A stretch of DNA of 64,000 nt, taken from positions 1 to 64,000 of the forward strand of contig NZ_JBBPCC010000005.1 in assembly GCF_038070315.1 (NCBI RefSeq), read 5' to 3'. The notes beneath the pieces were generated by a model. That model was given only the letters and a program-made list of their open reading frames with translations. It did not search any database and was not told the origin of the DNA. The DNA comes from Paenibacillus_G filicis. Its GTDB lineage: Bacteria > Bacillota > Bacilli > Paenibacillales > NBRC-103111. The first letter of the stretch is position 1. Each line of letters opens with the position of its first letter. Positions 44,254-52,039 of this stretch are shown in pieces. Position numbers and translations under genes: made by a program.

Positions 44254-45108
44254 TTACTTCTTAGGTTTCGAGCCGATCCACTTCTCATAGATCTTGTCAT
44301 ACTCACCGTTCGCCTTCAGTTCCTTGAGCGTATCGTTGACAGTTTTGACGAACTCCTCGTCGCCTTTCTTGATCGCAATCCCATAAGGCTCCTCAGTGAA
44401 GGTTCCCTCGGTCACGCGGAAGTTCGGATCCTGCTTAGCCATGCCGTAGAGCAGCGCATTGTCCGTCGTCAGCGCATCGCCCTGTCCCGCCTTCAGCGCC
44501 GTGAAGGCCTCCGCGTAGTTCTCGAACTCCAGCACGGAGGATTCCGGCGCCTGGGCCCGGATATTCGCCGCCGACGTGGAGCCCTTGGCGGTGACGACTT
44601 TGGTTCCCTTCTTGATATCCGCGATTGATTGGATCGGGCTATCCTTCTTCACCAGGAACGACTGCCCCGCCATGAAATAAATATCCGAGAAGTCGACTTC
44701 CTTCCTCCGGTCCTCGGTAATCGTCATTGTGGCGATGATCGCATCAATCTCGCCGTTGCGGAGCATCGGAATCCGCGTCTTGGACGTGACCTCCTTCAGC
44801 TCGATTTTGTTCTCGTCACCCAGCACCTTCTTGGCAATCGCCTTGGCGATGTCGATATCGAAGCCCTCGACCTTGCCTGAGCCCGGGTCTTTGAGACCGA
44901 ACAGGTTCAGGTCATATTTGACCCCGACCACGAACTTATCACGCTTCTTGATCTCGCCCAGCGTACCGGATGCCGCCGATGAGACCGGTGTGCTCCCTCC
45001 CGGCTTACCGGTTGCCGCCGGCTCAGTGCGCGTACATGCCGTCAGTGCCGTAGCTCCAAGAATAACGACCAGACCGAGTCCTGTCAGGCTCTTCCATGTT
45101 TTCTTCAT
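44254..45108 (-). CDS. Glutamine-type amino acid-binding lipoprotein
   Basis: 284-aa lipoprotein with lipobox ALTAC25 and a SBP_bac_3 fold. Conserved features: KFVVGVKYDLNLFG, GFDIDIAKAIAKKVLG, NGEIDAIIATMTITEDR with the amino-acid-binding Arg, and KKGTKVVTAKGSTSAANI. It feeds the adjacent permeases. Similar to GlnH; glutamate or glutamine are the likely ligands. The start has AAGGGTGG upstream and lies 44 bp after the ATPase gene. Confidence 0.92.
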   Translation of the reverse strand: MKKTWKSLTGLGLVVILGATALTACTRTEPAATGKPGGSTPVSSAASGTLGEIKKRDKFVVGVKYDLNLFGLKDPGSGKVEGFDIDIAKAIAKKVLGDENKIELKEVTSKTRIPMLRNGEIDAIIATMTITEDRRKEVDFSDIYFMAGQSFLVKKDSPIQSIADIKKGTKVVTAKGSTSAANIRAQAPESSVLEFENYAEAFTALKAGQGDALTTDNALLYGMAKQDPNFRVTEGTFTEEPYGIAIKKGDEEFVKTVNDTLKELKANGEYDKIYEKWIGSKPKK

Positions 45109-45152
45109 GCTTCATCCACCCTTTTCTATGAAATTGTGAAAGCATCTGCCGC

Positions 45153-45881
45153 TTAATGATTCAGGATACGGCTGAGAAACAACCGCGCCCGCTCCTCGCG
45201 GGGCTCGGCATAAAAGTCCTTCGGATGCGCCTCCTCCAGAATACGCCCCTGATCCATGAACACGATCCGATCCGCCACTTCCCTGGCAAATCCCATCTCA
45301 TGGGTGACGACGACCATCGTCATCCCTTCCTTCGCCAGCGCCTTCATGATGTCGAGCACCTCGCCGATCGTCTCCGGGTCAAGCGCTGACGTCGGCTCGT
45401 CGAACAGCATGACCTTGGGCTTCATCGCCAGCCCTCTCGCGATCGCGACCCGCTGCTGCTGTCCGCCCGACAGCTGCGCCGGATAGCTGCCTGCCTTGTC
45501 GGCAATGCCGACCTTCTGCAGATCATGCATCGCCGTCTCCCTGGCCTGCGCCTCCGGGATGCCGAGTACCTTGACGGGGGCCAGCGTGATGTTCTGAAGT
45601 ACCGTCTTATGGGGATACAGATTGAAGTGCTGGAACACCATGCCGATCTCACGCCTCAGTTTGTTCAGATCCGTGTTGCGGTCGCTGACCTTGGTCCCGT
45701 CCACGATCAGTTCCCCGCTCGTAATCGTCTCCAGCTGATTGATGCAGCGTACGAGCGTACTTTTCCCGGAGCCCGAGGGACCGATAACGACTACCACTTC
45801 TCCCGCTCGGATGTGCAGATTGATGTCCTTCAGCACATGGAAGCTGCCGTAATGCTTTTGCACCTGATGAAAACTGATCAA
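45153..45881 (-). CDS. glnQ: Amino acid ABC transporter ATPase (GlnQ type)
   Basis: 242-aa cytoplasmic ATPase. Walker A GPSGSGKST, Q loop MVFQHFNLYPH, signature LSGGQQQR, Walker B VMLFDEPTSALD, H loop VVTHEMGFA. This is the polar amino acid transporter class. The start is a TTG at 45881 with AAGGAGG upstream. First gene of its operon, with a candidate GlnL site and -10 element just upstream. Confidence 0.95.
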   Translation of the reverse strand: MISFHQVQKHYGSFHVLKDINLHIRAGEVVVVIGPSGSGKSTLVRCINQLETITSGELIVDGTKVSDRNTDLNKLRREIGMVFQHFNLYPHKTVLQNITLAPVKVLGIPEAQARETAMHDLQKVGIADKAGSYPAQLSGGQQQRVAIARGLAMKPKVMLFDEPTSALDPETIGEVLDIMKALAKEGMTMVVVTHEMGFAREVADRIVFMDQGRILEEAHPKDFYAEPREERARLFLSRILNH

Positions 45882-45914
45882 GCGGTTCCCCTCCTTTGTT
45901 ACAGGTTCGTGACG

Positions 45915-45944
45915 TTTTGTTGAAGGTTTTGTGAAGTCATTGTA
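45915..45944. promoter_or_regulatory. TTTTGT direct repeat and -10 element upstream of glnQ, candidate GlnL site
   Basis: TTTTGT occurs twice in direct orientation on the plus strand (45915-45920 and 45927-45932, six bases apart), next to TACAAT on the minus strand (45944-45939). B. subtilis GlnL is known to bind tandem TTTTGT-type repeats, as I recall. Here the repeat lies between the -10 and the glnQ start. Confidence 0.45.
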
Positions 45945-46011
45945 AAAGCCAGCCTACAGGTTTCTACCGGAAACGACGAAAGAATATTCTGAGTATTTCG
46001 ACAGGCATGCC

Positions 46012-46033
46012 AAAAAGGGAGGCTTGTGCCCCC
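46012..46033 (-). terminator. Terminator after the micro-ORF
   Basis: On the minus strand GGGGGC (46033-46028) pairs with GCCTCC (46023-46018), one G-T pair, 4-nt loop, then CTTTTTG. It lies 31 bp after the stop of the 21-aa ORF. Confidence 0.65.
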
Positions 46034-46063
46034 TCGGGATGAACTTCGTATAGATAGTTCTTG

Positions 46064-46129
46064 TTAGCTTTCCATAACTTTTTCAGTCTTTCTTAGCATA
46101 GCTCCATCTGCCCAGTATTCAAATTCCAT
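46064..46129 (-). CDS. Putative 21-residue peptide
   Basis: ATG at 46129, stop at 46064, with a perfect AGGAGG seven bases upstream and a terminator downstream, so it looks like a complete small transcription unit. The peptide starts MEFEYWADGAM and is acidic at the N terminus, basic in the middle (LRKTEK). No signal peptide or membrane helix. It is not a recognised family. It may also be the remnant of a longer gene, as the neighbouring region is decayed. Confidence 0.4.
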   Translation of the reverse strand: MEFEYWADGAMLRKTEKVMES

Positions 46130-46379
46130 GAGAGCGCCTCCTTTGACTATGCAGGCCAATGCCGGCCTTTCTTACAGTCCGTCGATCATCTCAGCAAGGA
46201 TTTTCTGTCTTCGTATTTCATCTACACCGAAAGAATGATAACGAATGCACTCTAGAGCTACAGTGCTATGTTTTTGTCAGAGGGCTGGCGTCCGTTATCA
46301 ATTTAGCGCCCCAGGCGGACGGACCGATGTTTGATTCCAAGCAGAATGGAATCGACCTTCCCCGCTTCTAAGTTAGCTT
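46130..46379 (-). other. Intergenic stretch with a possible C-terminal gene scrap
   Basis: On the minus strand an open stretch without a start codon ends at a stop near 46174 and reads ...YHSFGVDEIRRQKILAEM..., which looks like a real protein tail but matches nothing recognised. The rest shows no feature. Confidence 0.25.
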
Positions 46380-46963
46380 TCAGTCGATTTTGTCCATTTT
46401 TTGTTCACTTGGTTTTACACGCTTCATAAAAAAGGATATGAAAAGTGCAATGATCGTCATGAAACCGTCAAAAATAAAAGCGTCTTTGATGCCAAAAACA
46501 AAGGAAGACGGCAAATATTCTAATATGGCGGGATCAGGTTGTGCAAGATTAAGCCCATTACTCATATCAAATCCCTTATCACGCAAATAGCTTGACTGAC
46601 CTGCGGCTAGCATCGTCATCGCCAGCGCACTGCCAATCGCCCCAGCCACTTGCTGCAATTACTCATAATAGCTGTACCGTGTGGATAAATCTCTGCCGGC
46701 AACTGGTTCATACCATTGGTCTGACCTGGCATCATGACCATGGACAAAGCTATCAAGAGCAAGCAATGCAATGCAACAATAAATAGGGTTGAGGAATTAA
46801 TCGTAATCGTTGAGAAGAGGAACAAAATTACACCAATTAAAATCAGCCCAGGGAGAATAAGCCTTCTTGGTCCATACTTATCGAAGATCTTGCCCATAAA
46901 AGGAGCCATTATACCGCTAATAAGCGTACCAGGCAACAAGAGCAAGATATAACTATATAGATT
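46380..46963 (-). pseudogene. Broken DHA2-type drug efflux transporter (EmrB/QacA, LmrB-like)
   Basis: Two overlapping minus-strand frames together read as the C-terminal third of a 14-span major facilitator. The first (46616-46963) has LLLLPGTLISGIMAPFMGKI, FDKYGPRRLILPG and MVMMPGQTNGMNQLP. The second (46380-46660) has MQQVAGAIGSALA and FVFGIKDAFI. The junction at about 46655-46665 requires a frameshift, since ...GTAIMSN should run on into QQVAGAIG. The N-terminal two thirds are absent, and a stop precedes 46963. Lower GC than neighbours suggests transfer. Confidence 0.85.
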
Positions 46964-47190
46964 GAACTAAAGTCACTTGGAAGGAATTTCAAATCACTTT
47001 CGCCGATTAAGAAAGATATAACTTATTCGGACGGGTGATCTGCAAGAACGGGCTAAATGGACTGAAAATGAAGTTTCATCTGGACCATGAAAGCAGCTAC
47101 GCAAGGAGCAGTTAGAATGACTTTTACTGTAATTGATGCCTTTTTAAGTGAATGATGACTGAATGTATATCGATTCGCTTAGGGTACATG

Positions 47191-47205
47191 TTGACTCGAC
47201 CGAGT
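47191..47205. promoter_or_regulatory. TetR-like palindrome with a -35 hexamer in the gap 46964-47226
   Basis: TTGACT (47191-47196) is a good -35 hexamer, and ACTCG-AC-CGAGT (47194-47205) is a perfect palindrome overlapping it. Such sites are common before efflux genes under TetR repressors and may be a relic of the lost transporter cassette. No -10 at standard spacing is convincing. The rest of the gap shows nothing. Confidence 0.3.
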
Positions 47206-47226
47206 GTAGAATATGTGAATAAATAA

Positions 47227-47274
47227 AAAAACAGATCATTAATGGTATTAATCACCATAAAATGATCTGTTTTT
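47227..47274. terminator. Strong bidirectional terminator
   Basis: AAAAACAGATCATT (47227-47240) pairs perfectly with AATGATCTGTTTTT (47261-47274), and an inner ATGGT/ACCAT stem closes the loop. It lies 90 bp after the stop of the minus-strand stalk-domain gene. Confidence 0.85.
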
Positions 47275-47364
47275 ACACGGATCTGGCCTATTCCTCAATA
47301 GTATGCAAATGCCATGGCTTACAATACAACGGGAATTGTGCTAGTTATAGAACATATATAGATG

Positions 47365-48030
47365 TTATATTTTACTTTCAGAATAGGTTCCGTCGGGGTT
47401 CATAATAAATAAATATAAATCGTTACCTCTCACATAAGAAATTGTGAACAAATGTATTTTTTCTTTTTTCCATCCAACAAACAAACTAAGGCCAATATTC
47501 CTAGCCTTAAGTCCTTCTTCATCTATTACATGGTCAGGTAAGTCATCATGTGTATACCCTGGTGCAGTAAAATAATTGTACTTCCAATAAGAGTCGCTTC
47601 CGTTTTCTAGGTCTCCATTATCATCTACTATTTTGTAACTTTCCTTTAGCAATGATTTAACTTCAGCTTGAGTCATACCTACTTTTAAAATCTTTTTAAT
47701 TTCATTAACCTTGTCAGAAACTTCTTTATCAGTCGGTTTATTTCCAATCACATTATTCGTAATAATTATTGTTTTACTCGGTTCATTCCATTGAACAGTT
47801 GCGCCAAGCGCCTCTCCGATTGCTTTAGCAGGTAGATAAGAATTACCATTAATTATTACTGGAGCCAGTTCAATCCCCTCACTATCTTTAGGGGAAAAAG
47901 GGTTTCCGTTAACGGTGATTTTAATATTGTGATTTACAAATGCTTTAATGCTTTCAATTTCGTTAGCGGCATAGGCGACCCCAGCTATTGTACTAAGTGA
48001 AATACATAAAAAGATTATTTTTTCTTTCAC
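47365..48030 (-). CDS. Secreted protein with a copper amine oxidase N-terminal (stalk) domain
   Basis: 221 aa. The signal peptide is cleaved near residue 21 (GVAYA-AN). A stalk domain of the Cu_amine_oxidN1 type (about 32-92) has IKITVNGNPFSP, NGNSYLPAKAIGEALGATVQWN and KTIIITN. These domains are common in secreted Paenibacillus proteins and are not copper enzymes. The C-terminal part (100-221) has a MTQAEVKSLL helix like SmpA/BamE-type motifs and is otherwise unknown. The GTG start at 48030 has GAAGGAG upstream. Clearly AT-rich compared with neighbours. Confidence 0.82.
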   Translation of the reverse strand: MKEKIIFLCISLSTIAGVAYAANEIESIKAFVNHNIKITVNGNPFSPKDSEGIELAPVIINGNSYLPAKAIGEALGATVQWNEPSKTIIITNNVIGNKPTDKEVSDKVNEIKKILKVGMTQAEVKSLLKESYKIVDDNGDLENGSDSYWKYNYFTAPGYTHDDLPDHVIDEEGLKARNIGLSLFVGWKKEKIHLFTISYVRGNDLYLFIMNPDGTYSESKI

Positions 48031-48128
48031 TAGTATCTCTCCTTCAAAGACTGTAATGGAAAAAGTGTATCACAATGGATACACCTTTATCATTAGTTGA
48101 TATTTGTAAAATTATTATATTTGTTTAT

Positions 48129-48260
48129 TTAGAAACTTGGTTCTCCCGTTTCTCCAAATACTCTTAATTCTGTTTCTTTAACCTTATCAGATGTAAGGTT
48201 TTTAATCTTTTCGTCAGTTAAATTATATTCCTTTTTAAGATTCGTTACGGCCCCCTTCGC
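48129..48260 (-). pseudogene. C-terminal gene scrap upstream of the stalk-domain gene
   Basis: Open minus-strand stretch of 43 codons without a start, reading ...NLTDEKIKNLTSDKVKETE... and ending at a stop at 48129. Composition (lysine-rich, AT-rich) fits a real protein tail. It is cut at 48260, where GC-richer sequence leading to the transposase remnant begins, so an insertion or deletion probably removed its 5' part. Confidence 0.45.
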
Positions 48261-48443
48261 TTAGTTGAGTTTCCCTTAAAGACGGAAGGCGAGTTCGTAC
48301 TGGATTTCAATTACGCCTATCTTCCACCGTGCGCATTTTCACTTGCGTATAACTGCCCGCTGCCTCCGCAAGCAAAATAAGCTGCCTGTTCGGATTGTGC
48401 TCACTTTGAGAACAGCTCACTTGAGTAAAAAAGGTGCGTACTT

Positions 48444-48482
48444 GAAAAATGACGGCGCGTGGGAGGCAATCCCTGCGCCGCC
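48444..48482 (-). terminator. Terminator-like hairpin after the transposase remnant
   Basis: On the minus strand GGCGGCGC (48482-48475) pairs with GCGCCGTC (48458-48451, one G-T pair) with an inner GGGA/TCCC stem, then ATTTTTC. It follows the remnant's stop by 8 bp. Confidence 0.55.
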
Positions 48483-48490
48483 ATTGCATA

Positions 48491-48679
48491 TTATGGGTCT
48501 GCTGCCGCCTTCCTGAGCAAGTTATGGGCAAGCGATAGCCAGCCGACCTCAAGGCTTACCTTCGGCAAGCCGAGAAGAAGAAAACGTCGGAACCCCCGGT
48601 TATTCTTCATTTGCCTAAACACGCTCTCCGGCTCGATCATCCGCCGAAGCGAGAAAGCGTAGCCTTCCTCTGTCGCACT
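48491..48679 (-). pseudogene. IS1182-family transposase, C-terminal remnant
   Basis: A 62-codon open stretch on the minus strand, without a start codon, reads SATEEGYAFSLRRMIEPESV, FRQMKNNRGFRRFLLLGLPK and EVGWLSLAHNLLRKAA before the stop at 48491. This is the conserved C-terminal end of IS1182-type DDE transposases, including the final catalytic Glu region (EPESVF). The 5' part is missing beyond 48679. It marks an old insertion in the AT-rich decay zone. Confidence 0.8.
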
Positions 48680-48739
48680 TGATATTACATATTACAATCC
48701 GTCATAAAAATAAGTGAGAAGCCCAGTCACACTGGCAAT

Positions 48740-49288
48740 TTACCGCTTCAACAGCTCCACAAACTTCTTCTCCAGCTCTTCCCTCTCCATCACATGCACG
48801 ATCTCAGCGATGCGTCCGTCCTTGCCGATCAGGAAACTGGTCGGAATCGTGATGATTTTGTACCGGCTGACAGCCGTCCCGTCCGTATCGAGCAGGATCG
48901 GGAAGGTCAGCCCAAGATCCGCCGCCTTCCGGCGCGCCAGCTCCGGCTCATCCTGGAAGGTCGCATTGACGCCATAAATATCGAGACGATCGCCATACTT
49001 GGCATACAGCGCCTGCAGATCAGGCAGTTCCTTCTCGCAGGGCTTGCACCAGGAAGCCCAGTAGTTCAGCACCAGCGGCTTCTCCCTAGGGCCGCCGACG
49101 GACACTTCTTTTCCTTCCAGGCTTTGCAGCCGCAGCGGAGGGGAAGCAAAGCCCGGCTCCGGCGCCGTATCGGCAGGTATTGCCTCAGCCCGCTCCCGGC
49201 CGGCCGCCAAATTCCGGTACACGGTTACGCCAAGCAGCACAATAATCAGCCCCGCTACGATCCAGTTCCACGTCCGTTTGCGTGTCAT
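48740..49288 (-). CDS. Membrane-anchored thioredoxin-fold thiol-disulfide protein (TlpA/ResA-like)
   Basis: 182 aa. N-terminal membrane helix (10-25), then an extracytoplasmic AhpC/TSA-like thioredoxin fold with the redox pair C81-K-P-C84 in NYWASWCKPCEKELPDL and the cis-proline region TIPTSFLIG. ResA-like proteins reduce disulfides of apocytochrome c or other exported proteins. GGGGGTGA lies upstream of the start. It follows the beta-propeller lipoprotein gene by about 100 bp in the same direction and is opposite a sulfur operon, so a role in sulfur or thiol handling is possible. Confidence 0.9.
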   Translation of the reverse strand: MTRKRTWNWIVAGLIIVLLGVTVYRNLAAGRERAEAIPADTAPEPGFASPPLRLQSLEGKEVSVGGPREKPLVLNYWASWCKPCEKELPDLQALYAKYGDRLDIYGVNATFQDEPELARRKAADLGLTFPILLDTDGTAVSRYKIITIPTSFLIGKDGRIAEIVHVMEREELEKKFVELLKR

Positions 49289-49389
49289 GCGTTCACCCCC
49301 GTCGATGCTGTTTGCAACCAGCCTCTGGTCCTGGCCCCCGCTACCGGGGTCTGCCGTTCAATTCGCTGAATACGCACCAGCTCCATGCG

Positions 49390-50463
49390 TCAGCAGCTTC
49401 CGCCGATGCCCGGCAGCGCCTTCAGCTGGATGCCATGCGGGGTACCGCCGACCTTGATCCGGTCAATAACCTCACGCTTCGCCGTATCGATCACGACTGT
49501 CTCGTCGGAGCCGCTCAGCGTGACATACACCTTCGACTCTTGGCGGTTAAAGGCGATATGTCTGGCGCCGGGCAGCCCGGATAGCGTCTGGACGACCTTC
49601 CCCGCCGTCAGATCGACCAGGGCAACGGCATTGCCCTCCATCCCCGTCACCCAGGCCGTAGCGCCGTCTTCTGCAACGACAACATCCGTCGCTCCCGGCA
49701 CCGCATCGACCGCTCTGATCAGCTTGCCGCTGGTCGTATCGTACAGCTCCAGCTTGCCGGCTCCCGCCGTCGGCACATAGAGTGTCTTGCCGTCCCCGCT
49801 TAGCTTGACCGCCCGGGGCGTTTTGCCTGTATCGATGGTCAGCTCTACCTGCTGTGTTTTCACATTGATCACATAGACCTTGCTATTCTCATGGTCACTA
49901 ACATACAGCCGGTTGCCGAACAACGCCAGGTAATTGGTCTTGGCACCCGTACCGAGATCGATCGTGCCTGCTTCTTTGCCTTCCTTCGTATCGACCAGAT
50001 AGATGAATTGACCGGCGACTGCCGCCACATACAACGTCTTGTTGTCCGGCGACAGAGCCAGGCCGTGAGGCATCGGACCGACCGGAACCTCCTTGACGAC
50101 CTTCAGCGTCTGCGTATTGATGATGGAGATGGTGCTGCTGTTCATGTTGGCGGCATACGCTTCCCGCATCGTACTGGAGAAGATGACCGTAGAAGGCGCC
50201 TCAGAGACCGGAATCCGGCCTACCCGCTTGCCCGAGACGACATCGAGAACGGAGATCGCATTCTCCTTCTCGCTGGGTACGTAGAATTGCACGCTCGTCA
50301 GCTTGCCGGCGTCCGGCTGTGCTACTGCTGCCGCCTCTCCGGTCGGAGCTCCGCCGGTTCTGCCCTGCAGCCGCTGTTCCGCCTCCTGCCGGGTCTCCAT
50401 GGCGCATCCGCTCAGCACGAGCAGCAGCGATGCGGCCAGCAGGCCTTGTCTAAGATGATTCAA
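49390..50463 (-). CDS. YncE-like beta-propeller lipoprotein
   Basis: 357-aa surface lipoprotein. The TTG at 50463 follows GGGGGG by nine bases and gives a clean signal peptide with lipobox VLSGC20; an upstream in-frame start adds an unlikely charged segment. From residue 55 seven YVTN/NHL-type blades follow (repeats such as VPVGPMPHGLALSPDNKTLYVA and IDTGKTPRAVKLSGDGKTLYVP). The C terminus ends GIGGSC, an unpaired cysteine. Function unknown; members bind metal, DNA or cell-wall components in different bacteria. It is divergent from the sulfur operon. Confidence 0.85.
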   Translation of the reverse strand: MNHLRQGLLAASLLLVLSGCAMETRQEAEQRLQGRTGGAPTGEAAAVAQPDAGKLTSVQFYVPSEKENAISVLDVVSGKRVGRIPVSEAPSTVIFSSTMREAYAANMNSSTISIINTQTLKVVKEVPVGPMPHGLALSPDNKTLYVAAVAGQFIYLVDTKEGKEAGTIDLGTGAKTNYLALFGNRLYVSDHENSKVYVINVKTQQVELTIDTGKTPRAVKLSGDGKTLYVPTAGAGKLELYDTTSGKLIRAVDAVPGATDVVVAEDGATAWVTGMEGNAVALVDLTAGKVVQTLSGLPGARHIAFNRQESKVYVTLSGSDETVVIDTAKREVIDRIKVGGTPHGIQLKALPGIGGSC

Positions 50464-50494
50464 TGATTGGAACCCCCCATGATTTCTGCATAAA

Positions 50495-50516
50495 ATTACA
50501 AAATAATCATTGTAAT
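50495..50516. promoter_or_regulatory. Inverted repeat between the divergent thiol and sulfur operons
   Basis: ATTACAA (50495-50501) and TTGTAAT (50510-50516) form a perfect 7-bp inverted repeat with an 8-bp centre (AATAATCA). It lies 32 bp before the propeller gene start and about 20 bp upstream of a -10 element for the opposite operon, so one regulator could control both. The sequence is loosely Fur/PerR-like; the regulator is unknown. Confidence 0.5.
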
Positions 50517-50536
50517 TCAATCGGAATTAATGTTAT

Positions 50537-50542
50537 TATACT
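50537..50542 (+). promoter_or_regulatory. Probable -10 element of the sulfur operon
   Basis: TATACT, 58 bp before the GTG start. The -35 at 15 bp (TTCAAT) is poor, and the inverted repeat lies just upstream, in a place suited to activation or repression. Confidence 0.4.
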
Positions 50543-50599
50543 AGGGAATTTAGCTGACTGGCAAGACTACATTTTAGATATGGAAGGGGTCCACCATCT

Positions 50600-51574
50600 G
50601 TGAAAACCAAACTATCCGTCGCTGCACTGCTGGCTCTCGCCGTGCTTGCTTCCGCTTGCGGCACCAAACCTGCCGCCACGACGACGAATGCCGGAAGCCC
50701 TGCCGCCGCTCCCGCGGTTGCCGAGAAGAAACCTGAAGCCAAGGCTCCTCAAACGTATCCGAACGCCCAACTGCTCGCCGATGTGAAATGGGCGGAGGAG
50801 CACGCCAAGGATGCCAATGTGAAAATCCTCGACCTGCGTGCCAAAGGCTACGAGCAGGGACATATTCCCGGAGCCATCGCCTTTAACGCCGGCCAGTTGA
50901 AGGATGCCAAGAACAATACGATCGTCGGCAAGGACAAATTCACCGAAATCTTCCAAGGTCTCGGCTTGAACTCCGATACCACCGTGCTGCTCTATGATGA
51001 AGGCAATAGCAACGGAGCAACCCGTGTCTTCTACGCCCTGGAATATTATGGACACAAAGATAAAGTCAAGCTGCTGAACGGCGGCTACGCGGCCTGGCAG
51101 GCAGCGGGCAAGGACGTATCCACCGATGCTCCGGCCGCTGCGGCAGCCAAGGGCAATTTCAATGCGGTTCCGAACGACAAGCTGATCACAACCAAGGAAC
51201 AGCTGCAGAAGAATGACCTTCAAGGCTGCGTACTGCTCGACGTGCGCTCCTCCAAGGAATTCTCGGGAGAAGATCTGCGCGGCAACCAGAATGGCGGCCA
51301 CCTGAAGAACGCGGTTAACAAAGAATGGAGCGAATCCATCGAACAGAATGCCGCTGACGGCGTGCCGAAGTTCAAGAGCTATGAGGAGTTGAAAGCTTCC
51401 TTCGAGAAGATCGGGGTTGTGAAGGATAAAACCGTCATCCCTTATTGCCAGACCAATGTCCGCGGTGCACATACTTACTTCACGCTGAGATTGCTGGGCT
51501 ATTCCGATATCGCTCCGTATGAAGGCTCCTGGGCGGAGTGGGGCAATGCCGGAGATACGGAAATCGTCAAGTAA
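50600..51574 (+). CDS. Extracellular lipoprotein sulfurtransferase with two rhodanese domains
   Basis: 324 aa. The lipobox is LASAC20, followed by an Ala/Pro linker to about residue 50. The first rhodanese domain (55-175) has aspartate (D133, LYDEGNSNGATR) where the catalytic Cys would be, and so is structural. The second (190-320) carries the catalytic C283 in IPYCQTNVRGAHTYF, like thiosulfate or mercaptopyruvate sulfurtransferases. The enzyme would act outside the cell membrane. The GTG start has GGAAGGGG upstream. First gene of a four-gene sulfur operon; the next gene follows after 35 bp. Typical enzymes of this kind are cytoplasmic, so the lipid anchor is notable. Confidence 0.9.
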   Translation: MKTKLSVAALLALAVLASACGTKPAATTTNAGSPAAAPAVAEKKPEAKAPQTYPNAQLLADVKWAEEHAKDANVKILDLRAKGYEQGHIPGAIAFNAGQLKDAKNNTIVGKDKFTEIFQGLGLNSDTTVLLYDEGNSNGATRVFYALEYYGHKDKVKLLNGGYAAWQAAGKDVSTDAPAAAAAKGNFNAVPNDKLITTKEQLQKNDLQGCVLLDVRSSKEFSGEDLRGNQNGGHLKNAVNKEWSESIEQNAADGVPKFKSYEELKASFEKIGVVKDKTVIPYCQTNVRGAHTYFTLRLLGYSDIAPYEGSWAEWGNAGDTEIVK

Positions 51575-51609
51575 CGTTACCATCTTCTACGTAATGGAGG
51601 ACCTATACG

Positions 51610-52002
51610 ATGAGTCAACTTATCGAAGGCGTGTCCCATCTGAATTCTCTGGAGCTGCAGGAGCTGCTTGAGGCGTCCGGCGGGGAGACCGTCGTCATCG
51701 ACGTCCGGGAGCAGGAGGAATATGACGCAGTTCATATTCCCGGCGTCCCGCTTGTTCCGATGAGCGAGATCGCAGATCTACTGGAGAAGTTCGATCCGGC
51801 ACGGGAATATGTCTTTGTCTGCCGCAGCGGCCGTCGCAGTCTGGAAGTCGCAAAATTTTTCCAGGCGAACGGTATTCAGCGGGTGCACAACCATCTGGGC
51901 GGCATGCTGGATTGGCAGTCTCAAGAGCTGGAGGTCGCCAGCGGTTCTGACGACCAAGCTGCGGAGAGGCTCTGGACTTCCTTGGCCCCGGCTGCAGAAT
52001 AG
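51610..52002 (+). CDS. Single-domain rhodanese
   Basis: 130-aa cytoplasmic sulfur carrier. Rhodanese fold with VVIDVREQEEYDAVHIPG, catalytic C71 in VCRSGRRS, and GGMLDWQ near the end. A short acidic tail follows. GGAGG precedes the start. It sits between the exported sulfurtransferase and a TusA-like carrier, so it probably passes persulfide sulfur within the operon's relay. Confidence 0.92.
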   Translation: MSQLIEGVSHLNSLELQELLEASGGETVVIDVREQEEYDAVHIPGVPLVPMSEIADLLEKFDPAREYVFVCRSGRRSLEVAKFFQANGIQRVHNHLGGMLDWQSQELEVASGSDDQAAERLWTSLAPAAE

Positions 52003-52039
52003 CAATCCTATCACAACCTGACGAGAAGGAGTGAGCTCC

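Noticed and set aside
46159..46371. Plus-strand 70-codon frame
   Set aside because: No ribosome site; the minus strand gives a more protein-like tail in the same place.
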